From Brevundimonas subvibrioides ATCC 15264 (GTDB lineage Bacteria > Pseudomonadota > Alphaproteobacteria > Caulobacterales > Caulobacteraceae), in contig NC_014375.1 of NCBI RefSeq assembly GCF_000144605.1, forward strand, positions 310,001 through 374,000: a DNA stretch of 64,000 nt, read 5' to 3'. The position numbers and the translations under genes are program-made. The notes beneath the pieces were generated by a model. The model was not told where the DNA came from and made no database searches. It saw only the letters and a program-made list of their open reading frames with translations. The stretch's first letter is position 1. Each line of letters opens with the position of its first letter. Shown piece after piece: positions 43,379 to 53,096 of this stretch.

Positions 43379-44827
43379 ATGACCGACGTGCGCGATACCC
43401 CGAACGACAGCCCCGAAGCCGAGGCGCTCGACACCCTGACGCCCGAAGCGACCGAGGACGCGGCTCCGGCCGACACCTCCCAGGCCGATGGGGCCAATGA
43501 CGCCGACGTCGCGGCCGACATCGGCGACGACGCCGAGGACGAAGGCGAATCCGTCGTCCCGTCCGGCCGGATCACGCTGCAGGAGCTGAACGACAAGTCG
43601 CCGGTCGAGCTGGTGGCCTTCGCCGAGCAGCTGGACATCGAGAACGCCTCCAACCTGCGCAAGCAGGACCTTCTGTTCGCCATCCTGAAGACCCTGGCCG
43701 ACGAAGAGGTCGAGATCATCGCCTCCGGCACGCTGGAGATGCTGCCCGACGGCTTCGGCTTCCTGCGCTCGCCCGACGCGAATTATCTTCCGGGTCCGGA
43801 CGATGTCTATGTGTCGCCGTCCCAGATCCGCCGCTTCGGCCTGCGCTCGGGCGACACCGTCCACGGCGCGGTGCGGGGCCCGCGCGAGGGCGAACGCTAC
43901 TTCGCCCTGCTGAAGGTCGACACCATCAATTTCGAGGACCCCGAGACGGTCCGCACCAAGGTCAATTTCGACAACCTCACGCCGCTCTATCCCAATGAGC
44001 GCCTGATCATGGAAATCCAGGATCCGACGCTGCGGGATCGGTCGGGCCGGGTCATCGACATCGTCGCCCCGCTCGGCAAGGGCCAGCGCTGCCTGATCGT
44101 GGCCCCGCCGCGGGTCGGCAAGACGGTGATGCTGCAGAACATCGCCAAGTCGATCGAGGCCAACCACCCGGAAGTTGCCCTGATCGTCCTGCTGATCGAC
44201 GAGCGGCCGGAAGAAGTCACCGACATGCAGCGCACCGTGAAGGGCGAGGTCGTAGCCTCCACCTTCGACGAGCCCGCGACCCGTCACGTGGCCGTCGCCG
44301 AGATGGTCATCGAGAAGGCCAAGCGCCTGGTCGAGCACAAGCGCGACGTGGTCATCCTGCTGGACTCGGTCACCCGCCTCGGCCGCGCCTACAACGCCAC
44401 GGTGCCGTCCTCGGGCAAGGTCCTGACGGGCGGCGTCGACGCCAACGCCCTGCAGCGGCCCAAGCGGTTCTTCGGCGCGGCGCGGAACGTGGAGGAGGGC
44501 GGCAGCCTGACCATCATCGCCACCGCCCTGATCGACACGGGCTCGCGGATGGACGAGGTGATCTTCGAGGAGTTCAAGGGCACCGGCAACTCGGAAATCG
44601 TGCTGGACCGCAAGGTCGCCGACAAGCGCATCTTCCCGGCCATCGACGTGCTGAAGTCGGGCACCCGCAAGGAAGAGCTGATCACGCCGAAGGACCAGCT
44701 GACCAAGACCTATGTCCTGCGCCGCATCCTGAACCCCATGGGTCCGCAGGACGCGATCGAGTTCCTGCTCGACAAGCTGCGCCAGTCCAAGAACAACGCC
44801 GACTTCTTCCAGTCGATGAACACGTAA
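43379..44827 (+). CDS. rho: Transcription termination factor Rho
   Basis: A hexameric RNA-dependent ATPase that ends transcription. 482 residues: an extra acidic, Ala/Glu/Asp-rich N-terminal stretch (about 1-60), the Rho N-domain and the RNA-binding cold-shock-like part ([22 protein letters not shown]), then the ATPase with Walker [22 protein letters not shown] and [11 protein letters not shown]. The acidic N-terminal tail is longer than in E. coli Rho (419 aa) and is common in this group. Confidence 0.97.
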   Translation: MTDVRDTPNDSPEAEALDTLTPEATEDAAPADTSQADGANDADVAADIGDDAEDEGESVVPSGRITLQELNDKSPVELVAFAEQLDIENASNLRKQDLLFAILKTLADEEVEIIASGTLEMLPDGFGFLRSPDANYLPGPDDVYVSPSQIRRFGLRSGDTVHGAVRGPREGERYFALLKVDTINFEDPETVRTKVNFDNLTPLYPNERLIMEIQDPTLRDRSGRVIDIVAPLGKGQRCLIVAPPRVGKTVMLQNIAKSIEANHPEVALIVLLIDERPEEVTDMQRTVKGEVVASTFDEPATRHVAVAEMVIEKAKRLVEHKRDVVILLDSVTRLGRAYNATVPSSGKVLTGGVDANALQRPKRFFGAARNVEEGGSLTIIATALIDTGSRMDEVIFEEFKGTGNSEIVLDRKVADKRIFPAIDVLKSGTRKEELITPKDQLTKTYVLRRILNPMGPQDAIEFLLDKLRQSKNNADFFQSMNT

Positions 44828-44834
44828 TGCCGTC

Positions 44835-44863
44835 TCCTCCCTGTCGCACGGCGATGGGGAGGA
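44835..44863 (+). terminator. Hairpin after rho, related to a dispersed repeat
   Basis: TCCTCCC (44835-44841) pairs with GGGGAGGA (44856-44863), with an inner TCGC/GCGA pairing, 8 bases past the rho stop. It closely resembles the right arm of the inverted repeat at 56210-56376. It lies between the rho and qor stops and could end both. Confidence 0.6.
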
Positions 44864-44868
44864 CACGG

Positions 44869-45852
44869 TCACGGGATCAGCAGCGTCGAACCTGTCGTCT
44901 GTCGCCCGGCAAGGGCCTCGTGGGCCTCGCGGACGCGGTCGAGCGGAAACGTCTGGCCGATCTCGACCTTGATCGCCCCCGACTGGATCAGCGCAAACAG
45001 GGCACCGGCGCTGTCGTCCAGCTCTTCCGTAGTGGCGACATAGTCGAACAGGGTCGGTCGCGTCAGGAACAGCGAGCCGCCGCGTGACAGTCGCAGCGGC
45101 TCGACGGGCGGAACGGGCCCGGACGCATTGCCGAAGCTGACGAGCATTCCCCGGCGTCGCAGGCTGGCGAGCGACGCGTCGAGTGTATCCTTGCCCACCG
45201 AGTCGTAAACGACGGCGCACCCGTCGCCGTGGGTTATCGCCTTGACCCGGTCCACGATGTCCTCGCGCCGGTAGAGGATGACATGATCGCAGCCATGCGC
45301 GCGGGCCAGGTCGGCCTTGTGCTCATCGCCCACAGTACCGATCACGGTCACGCCCAGGGTCTGGAGCCACTGGCACAGGATGAGGCCCACGCCACCCGCA
45401 GCGGCGTGGACGAGGACGGCATCCCCCTGTTTCACGTGAAACACGCGCCGCGCCAGGAACTCGGCCGTCATCCCCTTGAGCATCACGGCCGCGGCCGTCG
45501 TCAGCGGAATGGCGGCGGGGACCCGAACCGCCCGGCCGGCGTCGACCACGTGAGCCTCGGCATAGGCCCCAACGTCGCCGGTGCCGTAGGCGGCGCGATC
45601 GCCCACGCTGAAGCGGGTCACGCCCTCGCCGATCGCTTCGACGATCCCGGCGCCCTCCCGTCCCAGGCCACTGGGATAGCTCAGGGGATACAGGCCCGTG
45701 CGTTGGTAGATGTCGATGAAATTCAGGCCGACGGCCTCATGACGGATCAGGACGTGTCCCGGACCGGGCGTGGGCACCTCGACCGCGACGACCTCCATGA
45801 CCTCGGGACCCCCCGCCTTGCTCAACCGGATGGCGCGCATCGTGTGGGTCAT
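44869..45852 (-). CDS. qor: NADPH:quinone oxidoreductase, zinc-independent MDR family
   Basis: A 327-residue medium-chain reductase that reduces quinones with NADPH. The cofactor motif AAAGGVGLILCQWLQ, the GLNFIDIYQRTGLYP opening region and the GREGAGIVEAIG segment are typical of Qor. No zinc ligands are present. ATG 45852 has AAGGA 7 bases upstream. A perfect parS site lies inside the gene (45428-45443), where it encodes FHVK. It is the only leftward gene between the origin and parB. Confidence 0.92.
   Translation of the reverse strand: MTHTMRAIRLSKAGGPEVMEVVAVEVPTPGPGHVLIRHEAVGLNFIDIYQRTGLYPLSYPSGLGREGAGIVEAIGEGVTRFSVGDRAAYGTGDVGAYAEAHVVDAGRAVRVPAAIPLTTAAAVMLKGMTAEFLARRVFHVKQGDAVLVHAAAGGVGLILCQWLQTLGVTVIGTVGDEHKADLARAHGCDHVILYRREDIVDRVKAITHGDGCAVVYDSVGKDTLDASLASLRRRGMLVSFGNASGPVPPVEPLRLSRGGSLFLTRPTLFDYVATTEELDDSAGALFALIQSGAIKVEIGQTFPLDRVREAHEALAGRQTTGSTLLIP
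45428..45443 (+). other. parS centromere site 1 (perfect)
   Basis: TGTTTCACGTGAAACA, the full 16-bp palindromic parS consensus, inside qor, 4.9 kb from the predicted origin and 5.5 kb from parB. Confidence 0.93.
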
Positions 45853-45910
45853 GAGGGTTCCTTTGGCCGACCGGATCGGCCTATGACGGGCGCTCAAACG
45901 TTGGAGCGCC

Positions 45911-46150
45911 ATGATGAAAGTCAAGATCGAGGCCGAGTGCACACCGGAGGAAGCTCGAGCCTTTCTGGGCCTTCCGGACGTCACGGTCCTGAACGAGCAT
46001 CTGGTCAATGAGATGAAGACGCGGATGGATGCCAACATCACCGCCATGCAGCCGGAAGAGCTGATGAAGACCTGGACCAGCTTCGGCCTGCAGGCCCAGG
46101 ATCAATTCCGCCAGATGATGTCGGTCGTCACCCAGGCCCCGAAGGCCTGA
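45911..46150 (+). CDS. Small conserved protein, DUF6489 family
   Basis: A 79-residue soluble protein (MMKVKIEAECTPEEARAFLG, then two amphipathic helices and a Gln/Met-rich C-terminus). It matches what I recall of DUF6489, a family of unknown function conserved in Caulobacterales next to mnmE. It lies 6 bases before mnmE on the same strand and is divergent from qor, so it probably opens the mnmE transcript. No catalytic motif is visible. Confidence 0.72.
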   Translation: MMKVKIEAECTPEEARAFLGLPDVTVLNEHLVNEMKTRMDANITAMQPEELMKTWTSFGLQAQDQFRQMMSVVTQAPKA

Positions 46151-46156
46151 CCGACG

Positions 46157-47458
46157 GTGACTGATACCATCTTCGCGCTGGCGACCCCGGCCGGCCGGGG
46201 CGCGATCGCCATTCTGCGCCTGTCCGGTCCGGACACCGATGCGGCCCTGACGGCCCTCGGCGCCGGCACCGTCCGTGCCCGGGTCGCGTCGCTGAGAACC
46301 CTGCGTCAGGGACCAGACGTGATCGACCAGGCCCTGGTTCTGAGGTTCCCCGGACCGGGAAGCTACACCGGCGAGGATTGCGCGGAGCTCCATCTGCATG
46401 GGGGCCGGGCGGTCGTGGAAGCGGCGAGCAGTGCGCTCATCGCGCTCGGCCTTCGTCCTGCCGATCCGGGAGAGTTCACCCGTCGCGCCTTCGAGAACGG
46501 ACGGATGGACCTCGCGCAGGCCGAGGCGGTCGCGGACCTGATCGACGCCGAGACCCGGGCCCAGGCCGGTCAGGCGCTGGGGCAGCTCGAGGGCGCCCTG
46601 TCCCAGACCTATGCGGGGTTCCGCCGCGATCTTCTGAAGGCCCTGGCCCTTGTCGAGGCGGAGATCGACTTTCCCGACGAGGAACTGCCGGACCATCTGG
46701 CGCAGACGGCCGGTCCGGTGCTCGACGGCCTGAGCGAGGCGCTGAACGCTGCCCTGGCGGATGCCGACCGCGGGCGACGGGTCCGGGAAGGCTATCGCAT
46801 CGTCCTGATCGGCGAGACCAATGCGGGCAAGTCGGCGCTGTTCAACGCCCTGGTGGCGCGCGAGGCCGCGATCGTCACGCCGATCGCCGGAACGACGCGG
46901 GATGTGCTGGACGCCGATCTGATCATGGGCGGCTATGCCGTGACGCTGTCGGACACGGCCGGGCTGCGGGACAGCGCCGATCCGGTGGAGGCTGAGGGCG
47001 TCCGTCGGGCACGGGCGAGGGCCCAAGCCGCCGATCTCCGCCTCTGGGTGCGCGCTCCCGGGGATCCCGAAGGTGATGCCGCGATGTTCACGACCCCACA
47101 GGATCTCGTGGTCTGGACCAAGGCCGATCTCGGCGCGCGGGACCCTGCGGCCGGCGGGCTCGTCGTCAGCGCGACGACCGGCGAAGGGATGTCCGACCTG
47201 CGGGCCGCGATCGAGGCGCGCCTGATCCGGGATCTGGCGGGGGCCGATTTTCCGGCGGTCACCCGAGAGCGACATCGACGACGGCTGGTCGAGGCGCTCG
47301 CGTCGGTCGAGGCCGGCAGGGCCCGACTTGGCAGTGCGCCGGAGCTCGCCGGCGAGGACCTGCGCCGTGCGGCCGATGCGCTCGGCCGGGTGACGGGGGC
47401 GATCGGGGTCGAGGATATTCTCGGCGAGGTGTTCTCGACCTTCTGCATCGGCAAATAG
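46157..47458 (+). CDS. mnmE: tRNA modification GTPase MnmE
   Basis: With MnmG it makes the 5-carboxymethylaminomethyl group on wobble U34 of certain tRNAs. 433 residues: N-terminal tetrahydrofolate domain (TPAGRGAIAILRLSG), GTPase domain with G1 GETNAGKSAL, G2/G3 IAGTTRDV and DTAGLR, and the essential C-terminal CIGK. It starts with GTG 46157 directly after the DUF6489 gene. The parS site and mnmG follow. Confidence 0.96.
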   Translation: MTDTIFALATPAGRGAIAILRLSGPDTDAALTALGAGTVRARVASLRTLRQGPDVIDQALVLRFPGPGSYTGEDCAELHLHGGRAVVEAASSALIALGLRPADPGEFTRRAFENGRMDLAQAEAVADLIDAETRAQAGQALGQLEGALSQTYAGFRRDLLKALALVEAEIDFPDEELPDHLAQTAGPVLDGLSEALNAALADADRGRRVREGYRIVLIGETNAGKSALFNALVAREAAIVTPIAGTTRDVLDADLIMGGYAVTLSDTAGLRDSADPVEAEGVRRARARAQAADLRLWVRAPGDPEGDAAMFTTPQDLVVWTKADLGARDPAAGGLVVSATTGEGMSDLRAAIEARLIRDLAGADFPAVTRERHRRRLVEALASVEAGRARLGSAPELAGEDLRRAADALGRVTGAIGVEDILGEVFSTFCIGK

Positions 47459-47476
47459 GCCTGGTCGGCGGCCGGC

Positions 47477-47492
47477 TGTTTCACGTGAAACA
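47477..47492 (+). other. parS centromere site 2 (perfect)
   Basis: TGTTTCACGTGAAACA, full consensus, in the gap between mnmE and mnmG, 2.6 kb upstream of parA. Confidence 0.94.
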
Positions 47493-47593
47493 TTGGGGTT
47501 AAAGGCCGCCCGGCGACGGAGGGTGGGCGGCTCATGCGATCTCTCGCCGGAGGTGGAGTGGCATTCGGGGCCGGTTTCGCCTATGTCCCCGCC

Positions 47594-49459
47594 ATGCCTT
47601 CCCCTCACTCCTTCGACGTCATCGTCATCGGCGGCGGCCACGCCGGCTGCGAGGCCGCGGCCGCGTCCGCCCGGACCGGTGCGCGGACCCTGCTCCTGAC
47701 CCAGAAGCTCGAGACCGTCGGCGAGATGAGCTGCAACCCGGCGATCGGCGGCCTGGGCAAGGGCCATCTGGTGCGCGAGATCGATGCGCTCGACGGGCTG
47801 ATGGGCCGGCTGGCCGATGTGTCGGGCATCCAGTTCCGGATGCTGAACCGGTCGAAGGGCGCGGCGGTCAGGGGACCGCGCAGCCAGATCGACCGGCGCC
47901 TGTACCGCGAGGCCATGCAGGCCGAACTGGCGGGCACCCCGAACCTGACCCTGATGGCGGGGACCGCCGAGGCGTTGATGCTGAACGGCGACCGCGTCGT
48001 CGGCGTCACGACGGGGGAGGGCCTCGACCTCCGGGCCGGGGCGGTCGTCCTGACGACCGGCACATTCCTGAACGGGGTCATCCATCAGGGCGACGTCCGG
48101 ACGCCGGCGGGCCGCCACGGGGAAGCGCCCTCGACGGGTCTCGCCCGGGATCTGTATGGCGCGGGGCTGAAGATGGGCCGGCTGAAGACCGGCACGCCCG
48201 CGCGCCTGGACGGGCGCACCATCGGCTGGGACCGTCTGGAAATGCAGGCGGCCGATGCCGAGCCGGTGCCGTTCAGCTTTCTGACCGATCGGATCTCGGT
48301 GCCCCAGATCGCCTGCGGCATCACCCAGACCACGGAACAGACCCACGCGATCATCGCCGCCAATCTCGGGGAGAGCGCTGTCTACGGCGGCCACCTGACG
48401 GGTCGCGGGCCCCGCTACTGCCCCTCGATCGAGGACAAGGTCGTGCGGTTCGCCGACAAGACCTCGCACCAGGTCTTCCTCGAACCCGAGGGACTGGACG
48501 ACCCGACCGTCTATCCCAACGGCATCTCGACCTCGGTCTCGCCCGAAACCCAGATGGCCTTCCTGCGCACCATGCCGGGGCTGGAAGCGGTCGAGGTGTT
48601 CCGCTTCGGCTATGCCATCGAGTATGACTATGTCGATCCGCGCGAGCTGACCTCGGCGCTGGAGGTCAAGCGCCGGCCGGGTCTCTATCTGGCCGGACAG
48701 ATCAACGGTACGACCGGGTATGAGGAAGCGGGCGCTCAAGGGTTGATCGCCGGGTTGAACGCCGCCCGCGCCGCCGCGGGATCCCCGGAAATCGTGCTGG
48801 GGCGGGACCAGGCCTATATCGGCGTGATGATCGACGATCTGGTCACGCGCGGTGTGACCGAGCCCTACCGGATGTTCACCAGCCGCGCCGAGTACAGGTT
48901 GACGCTGCGTGCCGACAACGCGGATCAACGGTTGACCCCCGTCGGGATCGGCGCCGGGATCGTGTGTGGAGCTCGTCGGGCGGCCTTCGAAGCGAAGGCC
49001 GACACGCTTGCGGAGGCCACCGCTCTGGTGCGCGATACGCGCTTCACCCCGAACGAGGCGCAGGCGCTCGGCATCGCGGTCAATGCGGACGGCCAGCGCC
49101 GCTCGATGCGCGATCTCCTGGCCTATCCGGGGGTCGACCTGACACAGTTCGAAACGGCCTGGCCGATTATCGGGTCATGGCCGGTCGCGATCCGCGAACA
49201 GGTGGAGATCGACGCGGGCTACGCCGGTTATCTGGATCGCCAGACCGCCGAGGCCGAGGCCCTGCGCCGGGAGGAGGCGCTGACGCTTCCGGCCAGTCTG
49301 GACTATGCGGCGATCGGCGGCCTGTCGAACGAAGTGCGCGAGAAGCTGTCGCTGGTTCAGCCCCGGACCCTGGGGCAGGCCGGGCGGATCGAGGGCGTGA
49401 CGCCGGGGGCCCTGACGGCTCTCCTGTCTCACGTGAAACGCACATCGGTCGCCGCCTGA
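47594..49459 (+). CDS. mnmG: tRNA uridine-5-carboxymethylaminomethyl synthesis enzyme MnmG
   Basis: The FAD- and methylene-THF-dependent partner of MnmE. 621 residues from ATG 47594: FAD motif [12 protein letters not shown] at residues 11-22, the redox-active Cys in MSCNPAIGG and the second in [11 protein letters not shown], and the C-terminal MnmE-binding helical domain. ATG 47594 begins at the first conserved strand; an in-frame ATG 47534 adds 20 unconserved residues. The last codons contain a degenerate parS (encoding SHVKR). The stop overlaps the rsmG start (TGATG). Confidence 0.96.
   Translation: MPSPHSFDVIVIGGGHAGCEAAAASARTGARTLLLTQKLETVGEMSCNPAIGGLGKGHLVREIDALDGLMGRLADVSGIQFRMLNRSKGAAVRGPRSQIDRRLYREAMQAELAGTPNLTLMAGTAEALMLNGDRVVGVTTGEGLDLRAGAVVLTTGTFLNGVIHQGDVRTPAGRHGEAPSTGLARDLYGAGLKMGRLKTGTPARLDGRTIGWDRLEMQAADAEPVPFSFLTDRISVPQIACGITQTTEQTHAIIAANLGESAVYGGHLTGRGPRYCPSIEDKVVRFADKTSHQVFLEPEGLDDPTVYPNGISTSVSPETQMAFLRTMPGLEAVEVFRFGYAIEYDYVDPRELTSALEVKRRPGLYLAGQINGTTGYEEAGAQGLIAGLNAARAAAGSPEIVLGRDQAYIGVMIDDLVTRGVTEPYRMFTSRAEYRLTLRADNADQRLTPVGIGAGIVCGARRAAFEAKADTLAEATALVRDTRFTPNEAQALGIAVNADGQRRSMRDLLAYPGVDLTQFETAWPIIGSWPVAIREQVEIDAGYAGYLDRQTAEAEALRREEALTLPASLDYAAIGGLSNEVREKLSLVQPRTLGQAGRIEGVTPGALTALLSHVKRTSVAA
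49425..49440 (+). other. parS-like site 3 (14 of 16 bases)
   Basis: TGTCTCACGTGAAACG, two mismatches to the consensus, in the last codons of mnmG. The central CACGTGAAAC core is intact. Confidence 0.7.
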
Positions 49460-50073
49460 TGACCGCGGACGAGTTTCGGGCCCTGACCGGGGCCTGGCCC
49501 GAGCGGATGGCCGACCTCGAACGGTTTCGCGTCATGCTGACCGAGGCCAATGCCGTGATGAACCTGGTGGGTCCGGACAGCCTGCCCGATTTCTGGAGCC
49601 GGCACGCCTGGGACTCGGCCCAGCTGGTCGATCTGGCGGGTTTCGGAAAGACCTGGGCGGACCTGGGCGCGGGTGCCGGGTTTCCGGGCGTCGTGCTGGC
49701 GATCCTGGCCAAGGGTCGCCCGGGCTCGCATGTCTGGCTGATCGATTCCCTGCAGAAGCGCTGCCGGTTTCTGCAGACGATCGTCGATGAACTCGAACTT
49801 CCCGCAACCGTGGTGTGGGGCCGCGCCGAGGAGCAGGCGCTCAAGGTCGACATCGTGACGGCCCGGGCGGTCGCCCCGATGGACAAGCTTCTGGGTTATG
49901 CACAGCCCTATCTGTCGCGCGGTGCACAAGGGCTGTTTCTCAAGGGAGAGAAGGCAGAGCTTGAGTTGCAGGAGGCGGCAAAGGTCTGGCAAGTGGACGC
50001 CGATCTCACCGTCTCGCGCAGCGACCCGCGCGGGCGCATCGTGACCGTCCGGAGCGCCAAACGCCGTGGCTAG
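49459..50073 (+). CDS. rsmG: 16S rRNA (guanine-527-N7) methyltransferase
   Basis: A 204-residue SAM-dependent methyltransferase that methylates G527 of 16S rRNA. The SAM motif LGAGAGFPGVVLAI and the VTARAVAPMDKLL segment are characteristic. ATG 49459 overlaps the mnmG stop by one base, and its own stop lies 8 bases inside parA, so mnmG-rsmG-parA are translationally linked. Confidence 0.95.
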   Translation: MTADEFRALTGAWPERMADLERFRVMLTEANAVMNLVGPDSLPDFWSRHAWDSAQLVDLAGFGKTWADLGAGAGFPGVVLAILAKGRPGSHVWLIDSLQKRCRFLQTIVDELELPATVVWGRAEEQALKVDIVTARAVAPMDKLLGYAQPYLSRGAQGLFLKGEKAELELQEAAKVWQVDADLTVSRSDPRGRIVTVRSAKRRG

Positions 50074-50887
50074 CAAGACCAAGACCGCCCGCGTCCTCGC
50101 CGTCTCGAACCAGAAGGGCGGGGTGGGCAAGACCACGACCGCGATCAACCTGGGCACGGCCCTGGCCGCGATCGGGGAGAAGGTCCTGATCGTGGACATG
50201 GACCCGCAGGGCAATGCGTCCACGGGTCTGGGTGTTCCACGTGAAACACGGCGGATCACCATCTATGACGTGATCGTCGACGGTCGGTCCGTGCATGACG
50301 CCGCCGTACCGACGGCCGTTCCGGGGCTTCACATCATTCCGGCCGATGCCGACATGTCAGGGGTCGAGATCGAACTCAGCCAGGCAGACAGGCGGTCCTA
50401 TCGTCTGCGTGACGCGCTGGCGCGTCAGGGCGAGGACGGTAGCGCCGGGTATGACTACGTCCTGATCGATTGCCCGCCGTCGCTGAACCTGCTCACGCTC
50501 AACGCCATGGCGGCGGCGGACGGGGTGCTGGTTCCGTTGCAGTGCGAGTTCTTCGCCCTCGAAGGGTTGACGCAGTTGATGAAGACCATCGAAATGGTCC
50601 GTCAATCGTTGAATCCGTCGCTCGAGATCCAGGGCCTGGTCCTGACGATGTACGACCGGCGCAACGCCCTGTCGGGGCAGGTGGCGGCCGACGTCCGGGC
50701 CCATTTCGGCGAGAAGGTCTACGAGGCCGTCATCCCCCGGAACGTGCGGGTGTCCGAGGCGCCCTCGTTCGGCAAGCCGGTCCTGATCTACGACCTGAAA
50801 TGCACCGGCAGTCAGGCCTATCTTCGTCTCGCCAAGGAAGTCGTCGGCCGGGAGCGCCGTCGTCTGAAATCCCTGGCTGCTGCCTGA
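50066..50887 (+). CDS. parA: Chromosome partitioning ATPase ParA
   Basis: A Walker-type ATPase that binds DNA non-specifically and pulls ParB-parS complexes to the new pole. 273 residues; deviant Walker A KGGVGKTTT at residues 17-25, DMDPQGNASTG, and LIDCPPSLNLLT. Starts with GTG 50066 inside the end of rsmG. A near-perfect parS is embedded in the gene (50233-50248), encoding part of VPRET. Confidence 0.97.
   Translation: MASKTKTARVLAVSNQKGGVGKTTTAINLGTALAAIGEKVLIVDMDPQGNASTGLGVPRETRRITIYDVIVDGRSVHDAAVPTAVPGLHIIPADADMSGVEIELSQADRRSYRLRDALARQGEDGSAGYDYVLIDCPPSLNLLTLNAMAAADGVLVPLQCEFFALEGLTQLMKTIEMVRQSLNPSLEIQGLVLTMYDRRNALSGQVAADVRAHFGEKVYEAVIPRNVRVSEAPSFGKPVLIYDLKCTGSQAYLRLAKEVVGRERRRLKSLAAA
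50233..50248 (+). other. parS-like site 4 (15 of 16 bases)
   Basis: TGTTCCACGTGAAACA, one mismatch to the consensus, inside parA. Confidence 0.82.
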
Positions 50888-50908
50888 TAACGAAACGGAA
50901 TCAATATA

Positions 50909-51805
50909 TTGTCTGAACGTCAAAGAGGTCTGGGTCGCGGTCTGTCGGCACTGATGGGAGAACCCGTCGCCGAAACGCCCGTGCCGGTCAGCGGCGGCCG
51001 GCCCTTGCCCGGCGGCGTGCAGATGGCCCCGATCGAAAGCCTCAAGCCCAACCCCGACCAACCCCGCAAGATCTTCGCCCAAGCCGATCTGGACGAGCTG
51101 GCGGCCTCGATCCGGGACAAGGGCGTGCTGCAGCCGATCCTCGTCCGGACCCAGCCCGGCGAGGACGGCGTCTGGCAGATCATCGCCGGCGAGCGGCGCT
51201 GGCGCGCCTCGCAGGCTGCGCGCCTGACCGAGGTGCCGATCGTCGTTCGGGAGATGGACGACATCGAGGTCTTCGAGGTCGCGATCATCGAGAACGTCCA
51301 GCGCACGGACCTCAATCCGCTGGAAGAGGCCGACGCCTATCGCCTGCTGATGGAGCGGTTCGGCCGTACGCAGGACGCGGTGGCGGGGATCGTGGGCAAG
51401 AGCCGCAGCCACGTGGCCAACACCCTGCGGCTGCTCCAGCTGCCCGAGGAGGTGCTGGACTTCGTACGCCGCGGTCTCCTCAGCGCCGGTCACGCCCGGG
51501 CCCTGATCACCGCGCCCGACCCCGGGGCCCTGGCGGCCCAGGTCGAGCGCGACGGCCTCAACGTCCGCCAGACCGAGGCCCTGGCCAGGCGAGCGGCCCA
51601 GGGACCCGCGACCGCCAGGCCCAGAGCAGGCGGCACCGGGTCGGCACCGGCTTCGCCCGACACGGCGGCGCTGGAACAGGACCTGGCCGATGCGCTCGGT
51701 CTGAAGGTGGCGCTGGCCGACCGGGGCGGGAAGGGCGAGCTGACCCTGTCCTATGCCAGCCTGGAACAGCTGGACGACCTTTGCCGCCGGTTGATGAAGG
51801 CCTGA
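50909..51805 (+). CDS. parB: Chromosome partitioning protein ParB
   Basis: A CTP-dependent clamp that loads at parS and spreads on DNA. 298 residues: N-terminal RGLGRGLSALMGE, CTP-binding motifs GERRWRA and ENVQRTDLNPLEEA, the helix-turn-helix GKSRSHVANTLRLLQLP, and the C-terminal dimer domain. The start is TTG 50909 with GGA 9 bases upstream; no ATG or GTG lies near the conserved N-terminus. It follows parA by 21 bases. Confidence 0.96.
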   Translation: MSERQRGLGRGLSALMGEPVAETPVPVSGGRPLPGGVQMAPIESLKPNPDQPRKIFAQADLDELAASIRDKGVLQPILVRTQPGEDGVWQIIAGERRWRASQAARLTEVPIVVREMDDIEVFEVAIIENVQRTDLNPLEEADAYRLLMERFGRTQDAVAGIVGKSRSHVANTLRLLQLPEEVLDFVRRGLLSAGHARALITAPDPGALAAQVERDGLNVRQTEALARRAAQGPATARPRAGGTGSAPASPDTAALEQDLADALGLKVALADRGGKGELTLSYASLEQLDDLCRRLMKA

Positions 51806-51831
51806 TCCGGCAAGTGTGCTAGGGTCGGCGC

Positions 51832-52014
51832 ATGACCGACACGCCCGAAACCGCATCCGAAGCCCTGAAACGCGTCCTGGCCGCCAAGAAGGCCAACGCC
51901 AATACGCCTGCTCATGCCGGCATGTCCGGCGGCAAGTCCGAGGAACGCGCCGTCGCGGCCAAGAACGCGGCCCTGGCCAAGCCCGCCTTCCGAAAGGCGT
52001 CGAAGCGGGGCTGA
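51832..52014 (+). CDS. Small basic hypothetical protein downstream of parB
   Basis: A 60-residue Ala/Lys-rich protein (about one quarter Lys+Arg, pI clearly basic) with no recognised domain: an early acidic helix, then KRVLAAKKANANTP and a Gly/Ser turn, ending KASKRG. It starts 26 bases after parB on the same strand, so it could be part of the par transcript, and it converges with holA. Codon use agrees with its neighbours, which supports it as real, but I cannot assign function. Confidence 0.6.
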   Translation: MTDTPETASEALKRVLAAKKANANTPAHAGMSGGKSEERAVAAKNAALAKPAFRKASKRG

Positions 52015-52033
52015 CGCGGGCGGGCGGTGGGCC

Positions 52034-53086
52034 CTACAGCCCCAGCCGCCGGGCGCGCGCCGAGATCTCCAGCAGCAGCCGTTCCGCGATCAGATGTTCG
52101 GGCAGGCCGGTCGTCTTGGTGGCGACGTCGGCGGTGTTGACGCTGTCCTGGACGACGTCGAGTTCCTCGAGCCGCCAGGCCCGGGCCTGACGCAGCATCT
52201 CGGCCTCCTGTTTCCAGAATACGCCGGCGGCCTTGGCCGCCTCCTTGGCTCCGGCTCCGGATCCCTGCAACACATTGATCCGGCGAAGTTTTCCGAGGTG
52301 GATCGAGGCTGAGCGCACCGCCATGACCGCGCTCTCGCCCTCGGCCAGGGCGCGACGGAGGCCACTCTGGGCCGGAGCCGGCCGGCCGCCGAACGCCTGA
52401 AGCGCCGCATCGGCCAGCGAGGCGTCCGCCTCCACGCCCAGATGGGCGTCCAGTTCCTCGACGTCGATCGTGCGGCCGGAGCCGGGACCGACGTAGAGCG
52501 CCAGCCGCTCGATTTCCTGGCGCATCAGGCCGCGCTCCTTGGGCAGGCGCGCGACGAAGACGGCCAGGGCGTCCGACGTCAGCCCGACCTTGTCGGCCGC
52601 CAGGGCCTCGCGCGTCATCCGGGCGATGTCGCCCGCCTCGTCCTCGTAGCAGGCGATGCCCACCGAGGCCTTGCCCGCCTCGGCGGCCTTGCGCAGGACG
52701 GAGTCGCGGCCCAGGGCACCCGCCTCGATGACCAGCATGGCGTCGGGATTGTAGCCGCCCTCGCCGTGGGTCTTGAGCGCGGCGGCCAGCATCTTGTCAA
52801 TCGAGGCCTTGTCCGCCCCCAGACGGACCCGCACCAGCCGACGACCGCCGATCATGCTGAGCGCGGTCAGGGCCTCTTCCAGCCGGGCCTCGTCGCCGTC
52901 GATGTCGCTGTCGGTCAGGACCGTGACGTTGAAGGGGTCGTTCAGATCGGGCGTGATGGCCTTGCACAGGATCTCCGCCCGTTCGGCCACGCCCGACCGG
53001 TCCTTGCCGTGGATGACGGCCGCGCGGATCCCGGCGTCGGGCCGCGCCAGGAAGCGGTCCACCTCGGGCCGCTTGGCCAGGATCAT
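52034..53086 (-). CDS. holA: DNA polymerase III delta subunit
   Basis: The clamp-loader subunit that opens the sliding clamp. 350 residues; the AAA+-like fold is recognised from ALTALSMIGGRRLVRVR, the LVIEAGALGRDSVLRK strand and LPKERGLMRQEIERLALYVG. It is the last gene of the leuS-lptE-holA operon, 10 bases after lptE. A GGGGCTG/CAGCCCC hairpin at 52007-52043 spans its end and that of the converging small gene. Confidence 0.93.
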   Translation of the reverse strand: MILAKRPEVDRFLARPDAGIRAAVIHGKDRSGVAERAEILCKAITPDLNDPFNVTVLTDSDIDGDEARLEEALTALSMIGGRRLVRVRLGADKASIDKMLAAALKTHGEGGYNPDAMLVIEAGALGRDSVLRKAAEAGKASVGIACYEDEAGDIARMTREALAADKVGLTSDALAVFVARLPKERGLMRQEIERLALYVGPGSGRTIDVEELDAHLGVEADASLADAALQAFGGRPAPAQSGLRRALAEGESAVMAVRSASIHLGKLRRINVLQGSGAGAKEAAKAAGVFWKQEAEMLRQARAWRLEELDVVQDSVNTADVATKTTGLPEHLIAERLLLEISARARRLGL

Positions 53087-53096
53087 GAGAGGGGGA

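Noticed and set aside
45881..48928. A 1015-codon minus-strand frame across mnmE-mnmG
   Set aside because: Shadow of two clear genes; no similarity, no start context.
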